Below, in pieces: positions 16,737 to 25,032 of a stretch of DNA of 64,000 bases. Every line of letters starts with the position of its first letter. Position 1 is the stretch's first letter. The stretch is from Alphaproteobacteria bacterium (GTDB lineage: Bacteria; Pseudomonadota; Alphaproteobacteria; Reyranellales; Reyranellaceae). Where the stretch lies: NCBI GenBank assembly GCA_947474005.1, contig CANJHI010000003.1:1-64000 (forward strand). The letters run 5' to 3'. Position numbers and translations under genes: made by a program. The notes beneath the pieces are model-generated. The model worked only from the letters and a program-made list of their open reading frames with translations. It ran no database searches and was not told the DNA's origin.

Positions 16737-17652
16737 CGCGCCGGCGCCTGCCGTCGCGGCGCCGCGCAAGAACCGGCCGACGTCGCCGTGGCAGGAGGCG
16801 TGGCGCCGCTTCCGGCGCCATCGGCTTGCGGTGGCGAGCGGCGTGGTCCTGCTGCTGTTGATCGCGGCCGTGACGCTGGGGCCGTTCATCTGGCCCGTGG
16901 CGATCAACGAGATCGATTTCACCGCCAAGCTTCAGGGCCCGTCGTGGGCGCATCCGCTCGGCACCGACGATCTCGGCCAGGATCTCCTGGCGCGGCTGAT
17001 CTACGGCGGGCGCATCTCGCTTGCGGTCGGACTCGCGGCCATGGTCGTGGCGGTCGTGGTCGGCGTCGTTGTCGGCGCGCTGGCCGGCATGTCGGCTGGC
17101 TGGGTCGACGCCGCCCTGATGTGGCTCACCGATCTTTTCCTCGCGCTGCCGCTGCTGCCGCTGCTTTTGCTGCTGATGTATCTGTTCCGCGACCACTTCA
17201 AGCGGCTGTTCGGCGTGGAAGGCGGTGCGTTCATCCTGATCGTCGTCGTGATCGGCGGCCTGCGCTGGATGCAGGTCGCCCGCCTGGTGCGGGCCCAGTT
17301 CCTCAGCCTGCGCGAAAAGGAATTCGTCGAGGCTGCCCGGGCGCTGGGCGCCTCCAAGCTGCGCCTGGTGGTCGGCCACATCCTGCCCAATGCGCTGGGC
17401 CCGGTGATCGTGGCCGGCACGATCGACGTCGCCGCCGCCATCATCGCCGAATCGACGCTGTCCTTCCTCGGCCTGGGCTTTCCCTCCGACATCCCGACCT
17501 GGGGCAGTGTGCTGCGCGACGCCAAGGACTATCTCGACATCGCGCCGCATTGGGCGCTGTTCCCGGGGGCGGCGATCTTCCTCGCCGTGATCACCATCAA
17601 CTTCATGGGCGACGGTTTGCGCGACGCGCTCGACCCGCGCCGCGTCCTGTAG
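16702..17652 (+). CDS. ABC transporter permease, DppC-like
   Basis: The 316-residue permease has a DppC-type soluble N terminus ([24 protein letters not shown]). It also has [24 protein letters not shown], and an EAA loop ([24 protein letters not shown]). LDPRRVL ends the protein, as is usual. The ATG at 16702 overlaps the upstream permease gene by 35 bases, implying coupled translation. The next ATPase gene begins 12 bases after its stop. Confidence 0.92.
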   Translation: MAGLTPASLTADAPAPAVAAPRKNRPTSPWQEAWRRFRRHRLAVASGVVLLLLIAAVTLGPFIWPVAINEIDFTAKLQGPSWAHPLGTDDLGQDLLARLIYGGRISLAVGLAAMVVAVVVGVVVGALAGMSAGWVDAALMWLTDLFLALPLLPLLLLLMYLFRDHFKRLFGVEGGAFILIVVVIGGLRWMQVARLVRAQFLSLREKEFVEAARALGASKLRLVVGHILPNALGPVIVAGTIDVAAAIIAESTLSFLGLGFPSDIPTWGSVLRDAKDYLDIAPHWALFPGAAIFLAVITINFMGDGLRDALDPRRVL

Positions 17653-17664
17653 AGCGAGTGTCGC

Positions 17665-18636
17665 GTGGCTGAACCTCTGCTGGATATTCGTGACCTCAAA
17701 ACCTGGTTCAAGACCGACGACGGCATGGTCCGCGCGGTCGACGGCGTCAGCCTCCACATCGACCGCGGCGAGACGCTGGGCGTAGTGGGCGAGTCGGGCT
17801 GCGGCAAGACCGTGACGGCGCGCTCGGTGCTGAAACTGATCGACATGCCGCCGGGACGCTTCGAGGCCGGCCAGATCCTGTGGCAGGGCCGCGATCTCAT
17901 CCCGCTCGACGAGACGGAGATGAACAAGATCCGCGCCCGCGAGATCGCCATCATCTTCCAGGAGCCGATGACCTCGCTCAACCCGGTCTACACGGTGGGC
18001 GACCAGATCGCCGAGGTGATCGAACTGCACCAGAAGCTCTCGCGCAAGCAGGCCATGGTCGGCGCCGCCGACATGCTGAAGCTGGTCAACATCCCCAACC
18101 CGCAGCGCCGGGTGCACGACTATCCGCACCAGTTCTCCGGTGGCATGCGCCAGCGCGTGATGATTGCCATGGCGCTTTCCTGCCAGCCCAAGCTCCTGAT
18201 CGCCGACGAGCCGACCACGGCGCTCGACGTCACCATCCAGGCGCAGATCCTGGAGCTGATGCAGGAGATGAAGGAACGCTTCGGCATGGCGATCATGCTG
18301 ATCACCCATGCCATGGGCGTGGTCGCCGAGACGACCCAGCGCGTGGTGGTGATGTATGCCGGCAAGGTGGTCGAGGAGGCGTCGGTCGAGGCGCTGTTCG
18401 GCGATCCGCGCCATCCCTACACGCAGGGCCTGATCCGCTCGATCCCGCGCGTCGACCGCAGCGCCGGCCGCCAGGCGCGCCTTGAATCGATTCCCGGCTC
18501 GGTGCCGAGCCTGCTCGATCCGCCGCCGGGCTGCCGCTTCGCCAGCCGCTGCCGCTACGTCATGCCCGCCTGCACGCAGGCGATACCGCCGCTCAAGGAA
18601 GTAGCGCCCGGTCACAAGGTGGCGTGCATCCTATGA
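17665..18636 (+). CDS. ABC transporter ATP-binding protein, DppD-like
   Basis: The 323-residue ATPase has Walker A GESGCGKT, signature FSGGMRQRV, Walker [13 protein letters not shown] and the H-loop LITHAMG. The C-terminal oligopeptide-transporter extension is present with its Cys pattern ([18 protein letters not shown]), which in relatives holds an Fe-S-like cluster. GTG start at 17665. It ends within the start of the DppF-like gene (ATGA overlap), so the two ATPases are made in equal amounts. Confidence 0.93.
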   Translation: MAEPLLDIRDLKTWFKTDDGMVRAVDGVSLHIDRGETLGVVGESGCGKTVTARSVLKLIDMPPGRFEAGQILWQGRDLIPLDETEMNKIRAREIAIIFQEPMTSLNPVYTVGDQIAEVIELHQKLSRKQAMVGAADMLKLVNIPNPQRRVHDYPHQFSGGMRQRVMIAMALSCQPKLLIADEPTTALDVTIQAQILELMQEMKERFGMAIMLITHAMGVVAETTQRVVVMYAGKVVEEASVEALFGDPRHPYTQGLIRSIPRVDRSAGRQARLESIPGSVPSLLDPPPGCRFASRCRYVMPACTQAIPPLKEVAPGHKVACIL

Positions 18637-19625
18637 GCAAGATGGAAGCGACCAAGGATGGCGCTCTGCTGTCCGTCAGCGATCTCCGCAAGCACTTCGC
18701 CGTGAAGGGCGGCGTGCTGTCGCGTGTGGTCGATAAGGTGCATGCCGTCGATGGCGTCAGCTTCGACATCGCCGCCGGCGAGACGCTGGGCCTGGTCGGT
18801 GAATCGGGTTGCGGCAAGTCGACAACGGGGCGCTGCATCCTGCGGCTGATCGAGCCCAGCTCGGGCGAGATCTGGTTCGAGGGTGCTGACGTCACGAAAA
18901 TGGACGCCACGGCGCTGCGCGCGCTCCGCCGCGACATGCAGATCATCTTTCAGGACCCCTACGCTTCGCTCAACCCCCGGCTCACCGTGGGCGCGATCGT
19001 GGGCGAGGCGCTGACCATCCACAATCTCGTCAAGTCTCGGCGCGCACACGAGGAGCGGGTGGTCCAGCTGCTCGAGACGGTGGGCTTGCAGGCCGACCAC
19101 ATGCGCCGCTTTCCGCACGAATTCTCCGGCGGTCAGCGCCAGCGTATCGGCATCGCCCGCGCGCTCGCCGTCGAGCCCAAGCTGATCGTGTGCGACGAGC
19201 CCGTGTCGGCGCTGGACGTGTCGATCCAGGCGCAGGTCATCAATCTCCTGGAGGATCTGCAGGAGCAGTTCGGCCTCACCTATCTGTTCATTGCCCACGA
19301 TCTCAGCGTCGTCGAGCACATCTCCACGCGCATCGCCGTGATGTATCTTGGCCGCGTGGTCGAGATCGCGCCGGCACGCGACCTCTACGACACGCCGCTG
19401 CATCCCTACAGCGAGGCGCTGCTCTCGGCGGTGCCGATCCCCGATCCGACGGTGAAGCGCCAGCGCATCATGCTGCAGGGCGACGTGCCCAATCCGATCA
19501 ACCCGCCGTCGGGTTGCCACTTCCACACCCGTTGCCCGATCGCCAAGCCCGACTGCGCCACCCGCGTGCCCGAGCTGCGCGAGAGCCGGCCGGGCCACTG
19601 GGTGTCCTGCCACTACAGAGGGTAG
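18633..19625 (+). CDS. ABC transporter ATP-binding protein, DppF-like
   Basis: The 330-residue ATPase partners the preceding one. Motifs seen are Walker A GESGCGKS, signature FSGGQRQRI, Walker [14 protein letters not shown]-loop [11 protein letters not shown], and the C-terminal Cys pattern [15 protein letters not shown]. The ATG at 18633 overlaps the upstream stop (ATGA) and is preferred to the GTG at 18624. It ends three bases from the stop of the convergent MORN gene, with no room for a separate terminator. Confidence 0.93.
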   Translation: MSKMEATKDGALLSVSDLRKHFAVKGGVLSRVVDKVHAVDGVSFDIAAGETLGLVGESGCGKSTTGRCILRLIEPSSGEIWFEGADVTKMDATALRALRRDMQIIFQDPYASLNPRLTVGAIVGEALTIHNLVKSRRAHEERVVQLLETVGLQADHMRRFPHEFSGGQRQRIGIARALAVEPKLIVCDEPVSALDVSIQAQVINLLEDLQEQFGLTYLFIAHDLSVVEHISTRIAVMYLGRVVEIAPARDLYDTPLHPYSEALLSAVPIPDPTVKRQRIMLQGDVPNPINPPSGCHFHTRCPIAKPDCATRVPELRESRPGHWVSCHYRG

Positions 19626-19628
19626 CAG

Positions 19629-20243
19629 CTACTCGAAGCCGCATTCCTTGGCAGTCGTGGTGATCGCCAGCTTGCGGCCGCCGTCGCGGAAGCAGCCGCT
19701 GGACCAGGTTCCCGAGAACTGGGCGTCTGCCGCATCGGTATAGACGCCCTGGCCATTTGGCCTGCTGTCCAGCCATTCGCCCTCGTAGCGGGCGCCATCG
19801 GCCCATACCATCGTGCCCCGACCGGTACGCAGGCCCTCGAACCAGTCGCCGTCGTAGCGGTCGCCGTTGGTGAAGTCGTAGACGCCCTGGCCGTGCCGCC
19901 AGCCGTCGCGCCATTCGCCTTCATAGCGGTCGGCGATCACGGTGCTGGTGGCGGCGCCGCGACCGTTCTCCCAGCCGTCGCGCATCTCGCCCTCGTAACG
20001 GTCGGTCGGCCGATCGTCGTCGAACCATTGCAAGACGCCGGTACCCTCGGCGATGCCGTTCGGACAGGCGCCCGACCAGGTCACCGACTCGCGCGGTTGA
20101 GGCGCCGGATTGCGGATCTTGCAGCCGGTCTTGCCGTCGGCGATCCAGCTGTCCGGCGAGGGTGCCTGGGCGAACGTGGGGGCGGACGTCGACAGGGCAG
20201 CAATCGTGATCGCCAGAAGCAAAGCGGCAGCGCGCAGGTTCAT
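19629..20243 (-). CDS. Secreted MORN-repeat protein (short paralogue)
   Basis: The 204-residue protein has a signal peptide (MNLRAAALLLAITIAALSTSAPTFAQ). It has about four MORN repeats of the form YEGEWRDGWRHGQGVYDFTN, and a C-terminal Cys tail ending KECGFE. Its N-terminal WIADGKTGCKIRNPAPQPRE and its tail match the longer MORN protein at 20745-21818, so the two are paralogues. Bacterial MORN proteins are of varied or unknown function. The ATG at 20252 three codons upstream is an alternative start; no clear ribosome-binding site decides. Confidence 0.82.
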   Translation of the reverse strand: MNLRAAALLLAITIAALSTSAPTFAQAPSPDSWIADGKTGCKIRNPAPQPRESVTWSGACPNGIAEGTGVLQWFDDDRPTDRYEGEMRDGWENGRGAATSTVIADRYEGEWRDGWRHGQGVYDFTNGDRYDGDWFEGLRTGRGTMVWADGARYEGEWLDSRPNGQGVYTDAADAQFSGTWSSGCFRDGGRKLAITTTAKECGFE

Positions 20244-20305
20244 GGCCGCCATTCTAGGTCGGACAGGACTTGCCGACGAGGGGCCTCCGCGCGACGATGA
20301 GGCCC

Positions 20306-20668
20306 ATGAAGCTCTTGCTCGCCGTATCGGTCGCACTGGCTCTCGGCGCCTGTGCCAACCCGAACAGCTACGAAAAATCGCTCGGTGGCTATACCGGTGC
20401 GCCGGAGTCGGCGCTGATTGCCACCCTGGGCGAGCCGTCATCGGTCGATGAAGCGGGCGGCGTTCGGTATCTGAGCTACCGGCAGCACCGCGCCTTCTAT
20501 ATTCCCGCCGCCATGCCGCTCTACCAGCCGATCTGCCCGCCCGGCGATTGCGTGCCGCTCGGCGGCGCCAAAGGCTTCATGCTGAACGAGCAGTGCACGA
20601 CCACCTTTGCGATCGAGGACGGCAAGGTCAAAGACTGGCGAAGAGAGGGCCGGGCCTGCGGCGGCTGA
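20306..20668 (+). CDS. Small lipoprotein of unknown function
   Basis: The 120-residue product begins MKLLLAVSVALALGAC, a signal with the lipobox LGAC, so the mature protein would be a lipid-anchored Cys-Ala-Asn... species. The rest (GYTGAPESALIATLGEPSSVDEAGGVRYLSYRQHRAFYIP) resembles the BamE/SmpA-type 'small step' fold, in which a LGEP turn recurs. This likeness is weak and no function is claimed. A start at 20297 is equally possible. It lies between the two MORN genes, on the opposite strand. Confidence 0.7.
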   Translation: MKLLLAVSVALALGACANPNSYEKSLGGYTGAPESALIATLGEPSSVDEAGGVRYLSYRQHRAFYIPAAMPLYQPICPPGDCVPLGGAKGFMLNEQCTTTFAIEDGKVKDWRREGRACGG

Positions 20669-20744
20669 TCTGTAGAAGGACCGGTGGTGCTGTGGTGCTC
20701 GCTGCCCGATCGCCAAGGTGTTCCGACGCTGATGGGGATAGCGG

Positions 20745-21818
20745 TTACTCGAAACCGCATTGCTGCATGGTCCAGCCGAAGGTGGCTTTGCGGTCTTCTC
20801 GCCGGTAGCAGCCTTGCATCCAGATTCCCGCGAAGATTTCGCTGTCGCTGCGCGTCAGTACGCCGTATCCGTTCGGCTTGTTGTCACGCCACTCGCCGTC
20901 GTAGCTGTCGCCGTTGGATGCCGAGAAAAGACCTAGGCCATCCCGCGCGCCATCGCGATAGTCGCCCTTGTAGCGGTCTCCGTTCGCTGACGTGAAGACG
21001 CCCCGGCCATTCTGCATGTCGTCACGCCACTCGCCGTCGTAGCGATCGCCGTTGGCGAATGTCTGGAGGCCAAAGCCGTTTCGCTTGTCGTCGCGGTACT
21101 GGCCTTCATAGCGGTCACCGTCGGCCGACATGAAGATGCCCCGGCCATTCCGCAGGCCATCGCGGTATTCGCCCTCATAGCGTTCGCCGGTCGACAACGT
21201 TTCCACGCCGCGGCCGTTGTGGAAGCCGTCTCGGAACTCGCCTTCGTAGCGGTCGCCGTTGGCCGATATGAGAACACCCTTGCCGTCCAATTGACCGTTG
21301 CGGAACTCACCCTCGTAGCGGTCGCCGTCTCCCGTGAAGACGCCCTGGCCATTCACCCTGCCGTCGCGGAACTCGCCCTCATAGCGGACGCCGTTCGCAA
21401 GGATCTGGATGCCTTGGCCATTCAGTTCGCCGTCGCGGAACTCACCTTCGTCGCGTGCGCCATTCGCGTATATGTAAAGGCCCCGACCGTTCAATTTGCC
21501 GTCGCGGAATTCGCCGTCGTAGATGCCGCCGCCCGCATAGGCATAGACGCCCCGACCCTCGGGCCTGCCGTCTCGAAGCTCGCCGTCGTAGCGCCCGTTC
21601 GGCGTTCCATCCTTGAGCCACTGCAATACACCGCGACCTTGCGAGGTGCCGGTCGCGCACGCGCCGGTCCAACTGATCGCTTCGTTGGGTTCGGGGGCAG
21701 GATTCCAGACCCGGCACCCGGTCTTGGCGTCCGCAATCCATCCGGGTTGCGGCACCTGCGCGACCACAGGCAAAGCCGCAAAAAGAAGAAAGGCGAACAA
21801 CGGGAATCGTGCCGGCAT
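20745..21818 (-). CDS. Secreted MORN-repeat protein (long paralogue, 11 repeats)
   Basis: The 357-residue protein has a signal peptide (cut near LPVVAQ) and a short Cys-containing head (GWIADAKTGCRVWNPAPEP). Eleven tandem MORN repeats of about 23 residues follow (YEGEFRDGxxNGRGVxxxxNGDR) at about residues 77-328. The tail contains Cys and ends QQCGFE. Head and tail match the short paralogue, so the difference in size comes mainly from repeat number. Recombination between the 69-base repeats could change copy number. Function is unknown; surface or periplasmic scaffolding is a guess. Confidence 0.87.
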   Translation of the reverse strand: MPARFPLFAFLLFAALPVVAQVPQPGWIADAKTGCRVWNPAPEPNEAISWTGACATGTSQGRGVLQWLKDGTPNGRYDGELRDGRPEGRGVYAYAGGGIYDGEFRDGKLNGRGLYIYANGARDEGEFRDGELNGQGIQILANGVRYEGEFRDGRVNGQGVFTGDGDRYEGEFRNGQLDGKGVLISANGDRYEGEFRDGFHNGRGVETLSTGERYEGEYRDGLRNGRGIFMSADGDRYEGQYRDDKRNGFGLQTFANGDRYDGEWRDDMQNGRGVFTSANGDRYKGDYRDGARDGLGLFSASNGDSYDGEWRDNKPNGYGVLTRSDSEIFAGIWMQGCYRREDRKATFGWTMQQCGFE

Positions 21819-21838
21819 GTGGCGTCCCCCTGCATCGA

Positions 21839-21925
21839 TGGTACCCGCTGCCGGACTCGAACCGGCACGGCCTCACGGCCTCGGGATTTTAAGTCCCGTA
21901 TGTCTACCAGTTCCATCAAGCGGGC
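21839..21925 (-). tRNA. tRNA-Leu (anticodon UAA)
   Basis: The 87-base minus-strand gene has acceptor arms GCCCGCT/AGCGGGT. The anticodon stem-loop is CGGGA-CTTAAAA-TCCCG (anticodon TAA). A long variable arm follows, typical of leucine tRNAs. The T-arm is GCCGGTTCGAGTCCGGC, and CCA (21839-21841) is encoded in the DNA. It stands between the MORN gene and the histidine phosphatase gene. No duplicated 3' end marking an integrated element was noticed. Confidence 0.97.
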
Positions 21926-21965
21926 GTGATGCGACCTTAATCGGTGCGCGTGATAATGAAAAGCC

Positions 21966-22571
21966 ATGCGTGTTCTGGCGCTCTGCCTGCTGGTGAGTCT
22001 TCTCGCGGCATGCGCCGCGCCAAGGCCGGAGTCCGCCGCCGATCCGCAGGCGGCACTGCTCGCCAGCCTGCGCCAGGGCGGCTACCTCATTTATCTGCGC
22101 CATGCCGATACCGCGGTGGCGCCCGAGTCCGCGGTGCGCGACCTCGCCGACTGCGGCTGGCAACGCAATCTGAGTGAGCGCGGCCGCGAGCAGGCCGCGG
22201 CCCTGGGCGCGATGCTGCGCCAGCAGGGGATTGCCGTGAGCACAGTCGAGAGCAGCGGCTTTTGCCGAACGCGCCAGACGGCCGAACTGGTCTTCGGCCG
22301 CGCGCCGACGGTAAGCGCCGATCTCTTCTATCATGTGAGCCAGACGCCGGCCGAGATCGCGGCCGAAACGGCCAACCTGAAGGTGCGGCTCGGCCGGCGG
22401 CCCGCTGCCGGTAATATCGCCCTGGTCGGCCATGCGCCGACGTTCCGCGATGCCACCGGGATCGAACTGGCAGAAGGGCAGGGTGCGATCATCAAGCCCG
22501 CCGGTGACGGTACGTTCAGCATCGTCGGCCGCTTCGATACCAGCGGGATTTCAGCCGGCCGCGGCGCGTGA
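21966..22571 (+). CDS. Histidine phosphatase superfamily lipoprotein
   Basis: The 201-residue protein has a lipoprotein signal (MRVLALCLLVSLLAACAA, lipobox LAAC). The phosphoglycerate-mutase-like RHG-type motif reads YLIYLRHADT, and a second His is in ALVGHAPTF. NLSERGREQAAALG and SGFCRTRQTAELVFG are also characteristic. It would act in the periplasm on an unknown phosphate ester. Its 3' end overlaps the convergent DUF2063 gene by 21 bases. Confidence 0.85.
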   Translation: MRVLALCLLVSLLAACAAPRPESAADPQAALLASLRQGGYLIYLRHADTAVAPESAVRDLADCGWQRNLSERGREQAAALGAMLRQQGIAVSTVESSGFCRTRQTAELVFGRAPTVSADLFYHVSQTPAEIAAETANLKVRLGRRPAAGNIALVGHAPTFRDATGIELAEGQGAIIKPAGDGTFSIVGRFDTSGISAGRGA

Positions 22572-23363
22572 CGAAAAGCCTGCGATCATGCCGCCTTCGA
22601 CCCAGGTGCGGAGCAGCCAAGCGGCGCGGGCGGGCGCCTGATCGTCGCCGGTGAAGGCAGCCACCGTCTCGCAGAGTTCGGGAAAGGAACGCCCGGCGAC
22701 CAGCGCCTCGAGCATCGCGGCTTCGTCTGTATCGAGCGAGCGGAAGCTGGAAACGCGTTCGGGTCGCCAGATCGCCCAGGTCACCGGCTCGTCCGCGCGG
22801 TCGACCTCCAGATTGCCCGGCTCGACCTCGTCCCGGCGCTGCCAGGCCTGCGCCACTTCGAACGCGAAGGTGCGCCGGTGCAGCGACGGCAAGGCGGTGA
22901 AGGTGAGCGTCTCCCAGGCATCCGGCGGCAGGGCCAGCAATACGTCGGCGGCGATTGGGGCCACGTCAGCCGCGTCGAAGGTCTCGCCCAACGTCCATTC
23001 GAAGCGCACCATCTCGACGGCGGCCGGCGCCTTGTCGTAGGGCGCGGTCCTGGCCATGAAATCTGCCAGGTCCCTGCCGAACCAGCGCACCGAGGGATGG
23101 CGCGAGGGATGGGCGGCGATGTAGGCCCGCGCCACATGGTCGAAATCGGCGGGGCCCGCCATCGCCATCAGGCCGGGGTAATCGTTGGTCAGCACCTCGA
23201 TCAGGCGCAGCGCATAGCCGTCGCGATAGACGTCGAGCAGGGTGACCCGGTCAGCCTTCTTCGTATCGCGCACGGCCGCCTGGAAGGCATCGCTGCTGCG
23301 GAACAGGTAATCCTGGAAGGCGCGCTGGAGATCGCCCAATGAGCCGGTGTTGGTTCCGCTCAC
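22551..23363 (-). CDS. BufC/HvfC-type protein (DUF2063), partner of the DUF692 enzyme
   Basis: The 270-residue protein has the DUF2063 'putative DNA-binding' N-terminal domain (LQRAFQDYLFRSSDAFQAAV, VYRDGYALRLIEVLTNDYPGL) and a C-terminal region ending TWVEGGMIAGFSS. In described bufferin and methanobactin systems this family pairs with the MNIO enzyme and helps recognise the precursor, despite the DNA-binding label. GTG at 23363 overlaps the bufB-like stop by four bases (GTGA), so the two are translated together. Confidence 0.88.
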   Translation of the reverse strand: MSGTNTGSLGDLQRAFQDYLFRSSDAFQAAVRDTKKADRVTLLDVYRDGYALRLIEVLTNDYPGLMAMAGPADFDHVARAYIAAHPSRHPSVRWFGRDLADFMARTAPYDKAPAAVEMVRFEWTLGETFDAADVAPIAADVLLALPPDAWETLTFTALPSLHRRTFAFEVAQAWQRRDEVEPGNLEVDRADEPVTWAIWRPERVSSFRSLDTDEAAMLEALVAGRSFPELCETVAAFTGDDQAPARAAWLLRTWVEGGMIAGFSSRAAAG

Positions 23364-24193
23364 GCGGCAACCTCGCGCGCGACGCTGGCGGCGATGCCGC
23401 GCGCGACATCGAGCTCGGCCAGCAGCTCTTCGTAGGGTGGGATGTCGGCGTCGCGCTCGATCATGGTCGGCACGCCAGGGAAGAGCCGCACCGCCTCGGC
23501 GTAGAGTGTCCAGACGTCGGGCACGATGGGATGATCGTGGGTGTCGATGATATGGCTGCCCTTGTGGGTATGGCCGGCGAGATGGAACTGCCGCACGCGC
23601 TCGCGCGGCATGGCGCGCAGGAAGGCCTGCGCGTCGAACTCGTGATTGGAGGCGCTGACGTAGACGTTGTTGATATCGAGCAGGATGTCGCAATCGGCGC
23701 GCCGGCCGAGCTCGGCGATGAATTCCCATTCGCTGAGCTCGGAGGCGGCATAGGTGACGTAGCTCGAGACGTTCTCCAGCACGAGCCGGCGGCCGAGCCG
23801 GTCCTGCACGCGCTTCACCCGTTCGGCGACATGGTCCAGCGCCTCCTCGGTGTAGGGCAGCGGCAGCAGGTCGTGCACGTTGAGGCCGCGCAGGCCGGTG
23901 AAGCAGAGATGATCGGAGATCCACATCGGCTCGACGCGATCGGCGAGCGCCTTTAGGTCGTCGAGATAGCGCTCGTCCAGCGGATCGATCGAGCCGATGG
24001 ACAGCGACACGCCGTGCAGGGCGATCGGATAGTCGCGGCGGATGCGGTCGAGCCAGTGCAGCGGGCTGCCGCCCGGCACCATGTAGTTTTCCGACAGTGC
24101 CTCGAACCAGCTCACCCGGCCGGGACTGGCGGCGATCTCCTCGTAGTGCTCGGGCCGGAGCCCCAGCCCGAAGTCGACGGCGGCAGCACACAT
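23360..24193 (-). CDS. DUF692/MNIO-family oxidative enzyme, BufB-like
   Basis: The multinuclear non-haem iron oxidative enzyme (277 residues from the chosen ATG) belongs to a family that modifies cysteines of precursor peptides. Family motifs are GLGLRPEHYEEI, LHGVSLSIGS, WISDHLCF, LENVSSYV, DINNVYVSASNH, HLAGHTH and DTHDHP; these supply the His/Asp/Glu iron ligands. A TTG seven codons upstream (24214) is an alternative start. It follows three Cys-rich precursor genes and a hairpin, and overlaps the DUF2063 partner, the standard bufA-bufB-bufC order. The exact product modification is not predictable from sequence. Confidence 0.93.
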   Translation of the reverse strand: MCAAAVDFGLGLRPEHYEEIAASPGRVSWFEALSENYMVPGGSPLHWLDRIRRDYPIALHGVSLSIGSIDPLDERYLDDLKALADRVEPMWISDHLCFTGLRGLNVHDLLPLPYTEEALDHVAERVKRVQDRLGRRLVLENVSSYVTYAASELSEWEFIAELGRRADCDILLDINNVYVSASNHEFDAQAFLRAMPRERVRQFHLAGHTHKGSHIIDTHDHPIVPDVWTLYAEAVRLFPGVPTMIERDADIPPYEELLAELDVARGIAASVAREVAA

Positions 24194-24220
24194 GCGGTCT
24201 ATTTTACTCCACAAATGGGA

Positions 24221-24249
24221 CGGGCGTCCGCGGTTTCCCCGGACGCCCG
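24221..24249 (-). terminator. Hairpin between precursor 3 and the MNIO gene
   Basis: CGGGCGTCC (24221-24229) pairs perfectly with GGACGCCCG (24241-24249). It lies about 20 bases after the last precursor stop and no T-run follows, so partial attenuation or 3'-end protection of the precursor mRNA is more likely than full termination. Confidence 0.7.
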
Positions 24250-24268
24250 CAACTCTGCGTGCTTGAAA

Positions 24269-24493
24269 CTACTTGGACTTGAGTACCGTGCACTCGAACG
24301 AGCTGCCGGCGTTGACGAAGCCCTGGCCCTTGCAGGCATTCATGCCCTTACACGACGACTTGGCGGACTTGCAGGCGCTCTGGCCCTTGCAGGCGTTGAC
24401 GCCGGTGCACGCGACCTGGGCGAACGCGGCTGGGGCGAAAGTACCGACCGCGAAGACGGCTGCGGCGGTAGCGAACACTGTGCGCTTGGTCAT
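24269..24493 (-). CDS. Bufferin-type Cys-rich precursor peptide, copy 3 (MNIO-proximal)
   Basis: The 74-residue precursor has a Sec signal (MTKRTVFATAAAVFAVGTFAPAAFAQ) and a core with six Cys (29, 35, 41, 48, 54, 68) spaced CX5CX5CX6CX5CX13C. These sit in repeats of the form ACKGQSACK and CKGMNACKGQG. This pattern recalls the BufA2 family of periplasmic copper-binding peptides modified by a DUF692 enzyme; that assignment is from memory of the family and was not searched. GGGAG precedes the ATG at 24493. It is 81% identical (60/74) to copy 2. Confidence 0.87.
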   Translation of the reverse strand: MTKRTVFATAAAVFAVGTFAPAAFAQVACTGVNACKGQSACKSAKSSCKGMNACKGQGFVNAGSSFECTVLKSK

Positions 24494-24600
24494 GACGTTT
24501 TGCTCCCTAGGTTGTTGCCGCAGCGATCTGCGCCGCTGCGGTTTCGAAACTATGTACCGGCATGTGGAATTGCGCAACGCCTGCAACTCGGAGGACGAAG

Positions 24601-24630
24601 CGGGCGTCCGCGGTTCTCCGGGGATGCCCG
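24601..24630 (-). terminator. Hairpin after precursor copy 2
   Basis: CGGGCGTCC (24601-24609) pairs with GGATGCCCG (24622-24630), nine pairs with one G-U. It is nearly the same sequence as the hairpin after copy 3, showing that the duplicated unit includes the hairpin. Confidence 0.65.
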
Positions 24631-24649
24631 CAACGCCAACCGCGTGGAA

Positions 24650-24874
24650 TTACTTGGACTTGAGTACCGTGCACTCGAACGAGTTGCCGGTGGTGACGAA
24701 GCCCTGGCCCTTGCAGGCATTCATGCCCTTGCAGGCCGACGAGGCGGTCTTGCGGGCGCTCTGGCCCTTGCAGGCATTGGCGCCGGCGTACGCGACCTGG
24801 GCAAAGGCGGCGGGAGCGAAAGCACCGACGGCGAAGACGGTGGCGGCGGTAACGAACATGGTGCGCTTGGTCAT
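24650..24874 (-). CDS. Bufferin-type precursor peptide, copy 2, lacking two core cysteines
   Basis: The 74-residue paralogue has the same signal peptide and KGMNACKGQGF core as copy 3. Here Cys29 is replaced by Tyr and Cys41 by Arg, leaving four Cys (35, 48, 54, 68). The reading frame, ribosome-binding site (AGGGAG) and C-terminal SFECTVLKSK are intact. The change therefore looks like divergence rather than simple decay. It may bind metal with altered stoichiometry or be under relaxed selection. Confidence 0.83.
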   Translation of the reverse strand: MTKRTMFVTAATVFAVGAFAPAAFAQVAYAGANACKGQSARKTASSACKGMNACKGQGFVTTGNSFECTVLKSK

Positions 24875-24980
24875 GAAAATTGTCTCCCTACATGCAGGAC
24901 GATCCTGCCTACCGGATGCGGCGGCGAGCGAGGTCCCGATCAGGGCGGCCTTCTCACAGTTTGGTGAGTGGAAAAAAGTC

Positions 24981-25008
24981 GGGGCGCCGCAGTTTCCCGC
25001 GGCGCCCC
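24981..25008 (-). terminator. Hairpin after precursor copy 1
   Basis: GGGGCGCCGC (24981-24990) pairs perfectly with GCGGCGCCCC (24999-25008) around AGTTTCCC. It lies 24 bases beyond the stop of the first precursor gene. The loop resembles those of the other two precursor hairpins. Confidence 0.7.
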
Positions 25009-25032
25009 GGGCTCGTCGGGGGATTGACGAGG

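Noticed and set aside
16696-18615. 639-residue minus-strand open frame, His/Asp/Gln-rich
   Set aside because: Antisense to three well-supported ABC transporter genes; no ribosome-binding site or motif.
20800-21600. Regular 69-base DNA repeats suggestive of a CRISPR or minisatellite
   Set aside because: The period is a multiple of three and translates to MORN repeats inside a gene with a signal peptide; no conserved repeat/spacer structure.
21839-21925. tRNA-Leu as an integration site for a genomic island
   Set aside because: No integrase, no duplicated 3' end and no change of gene type next to the tRNA were noticed.
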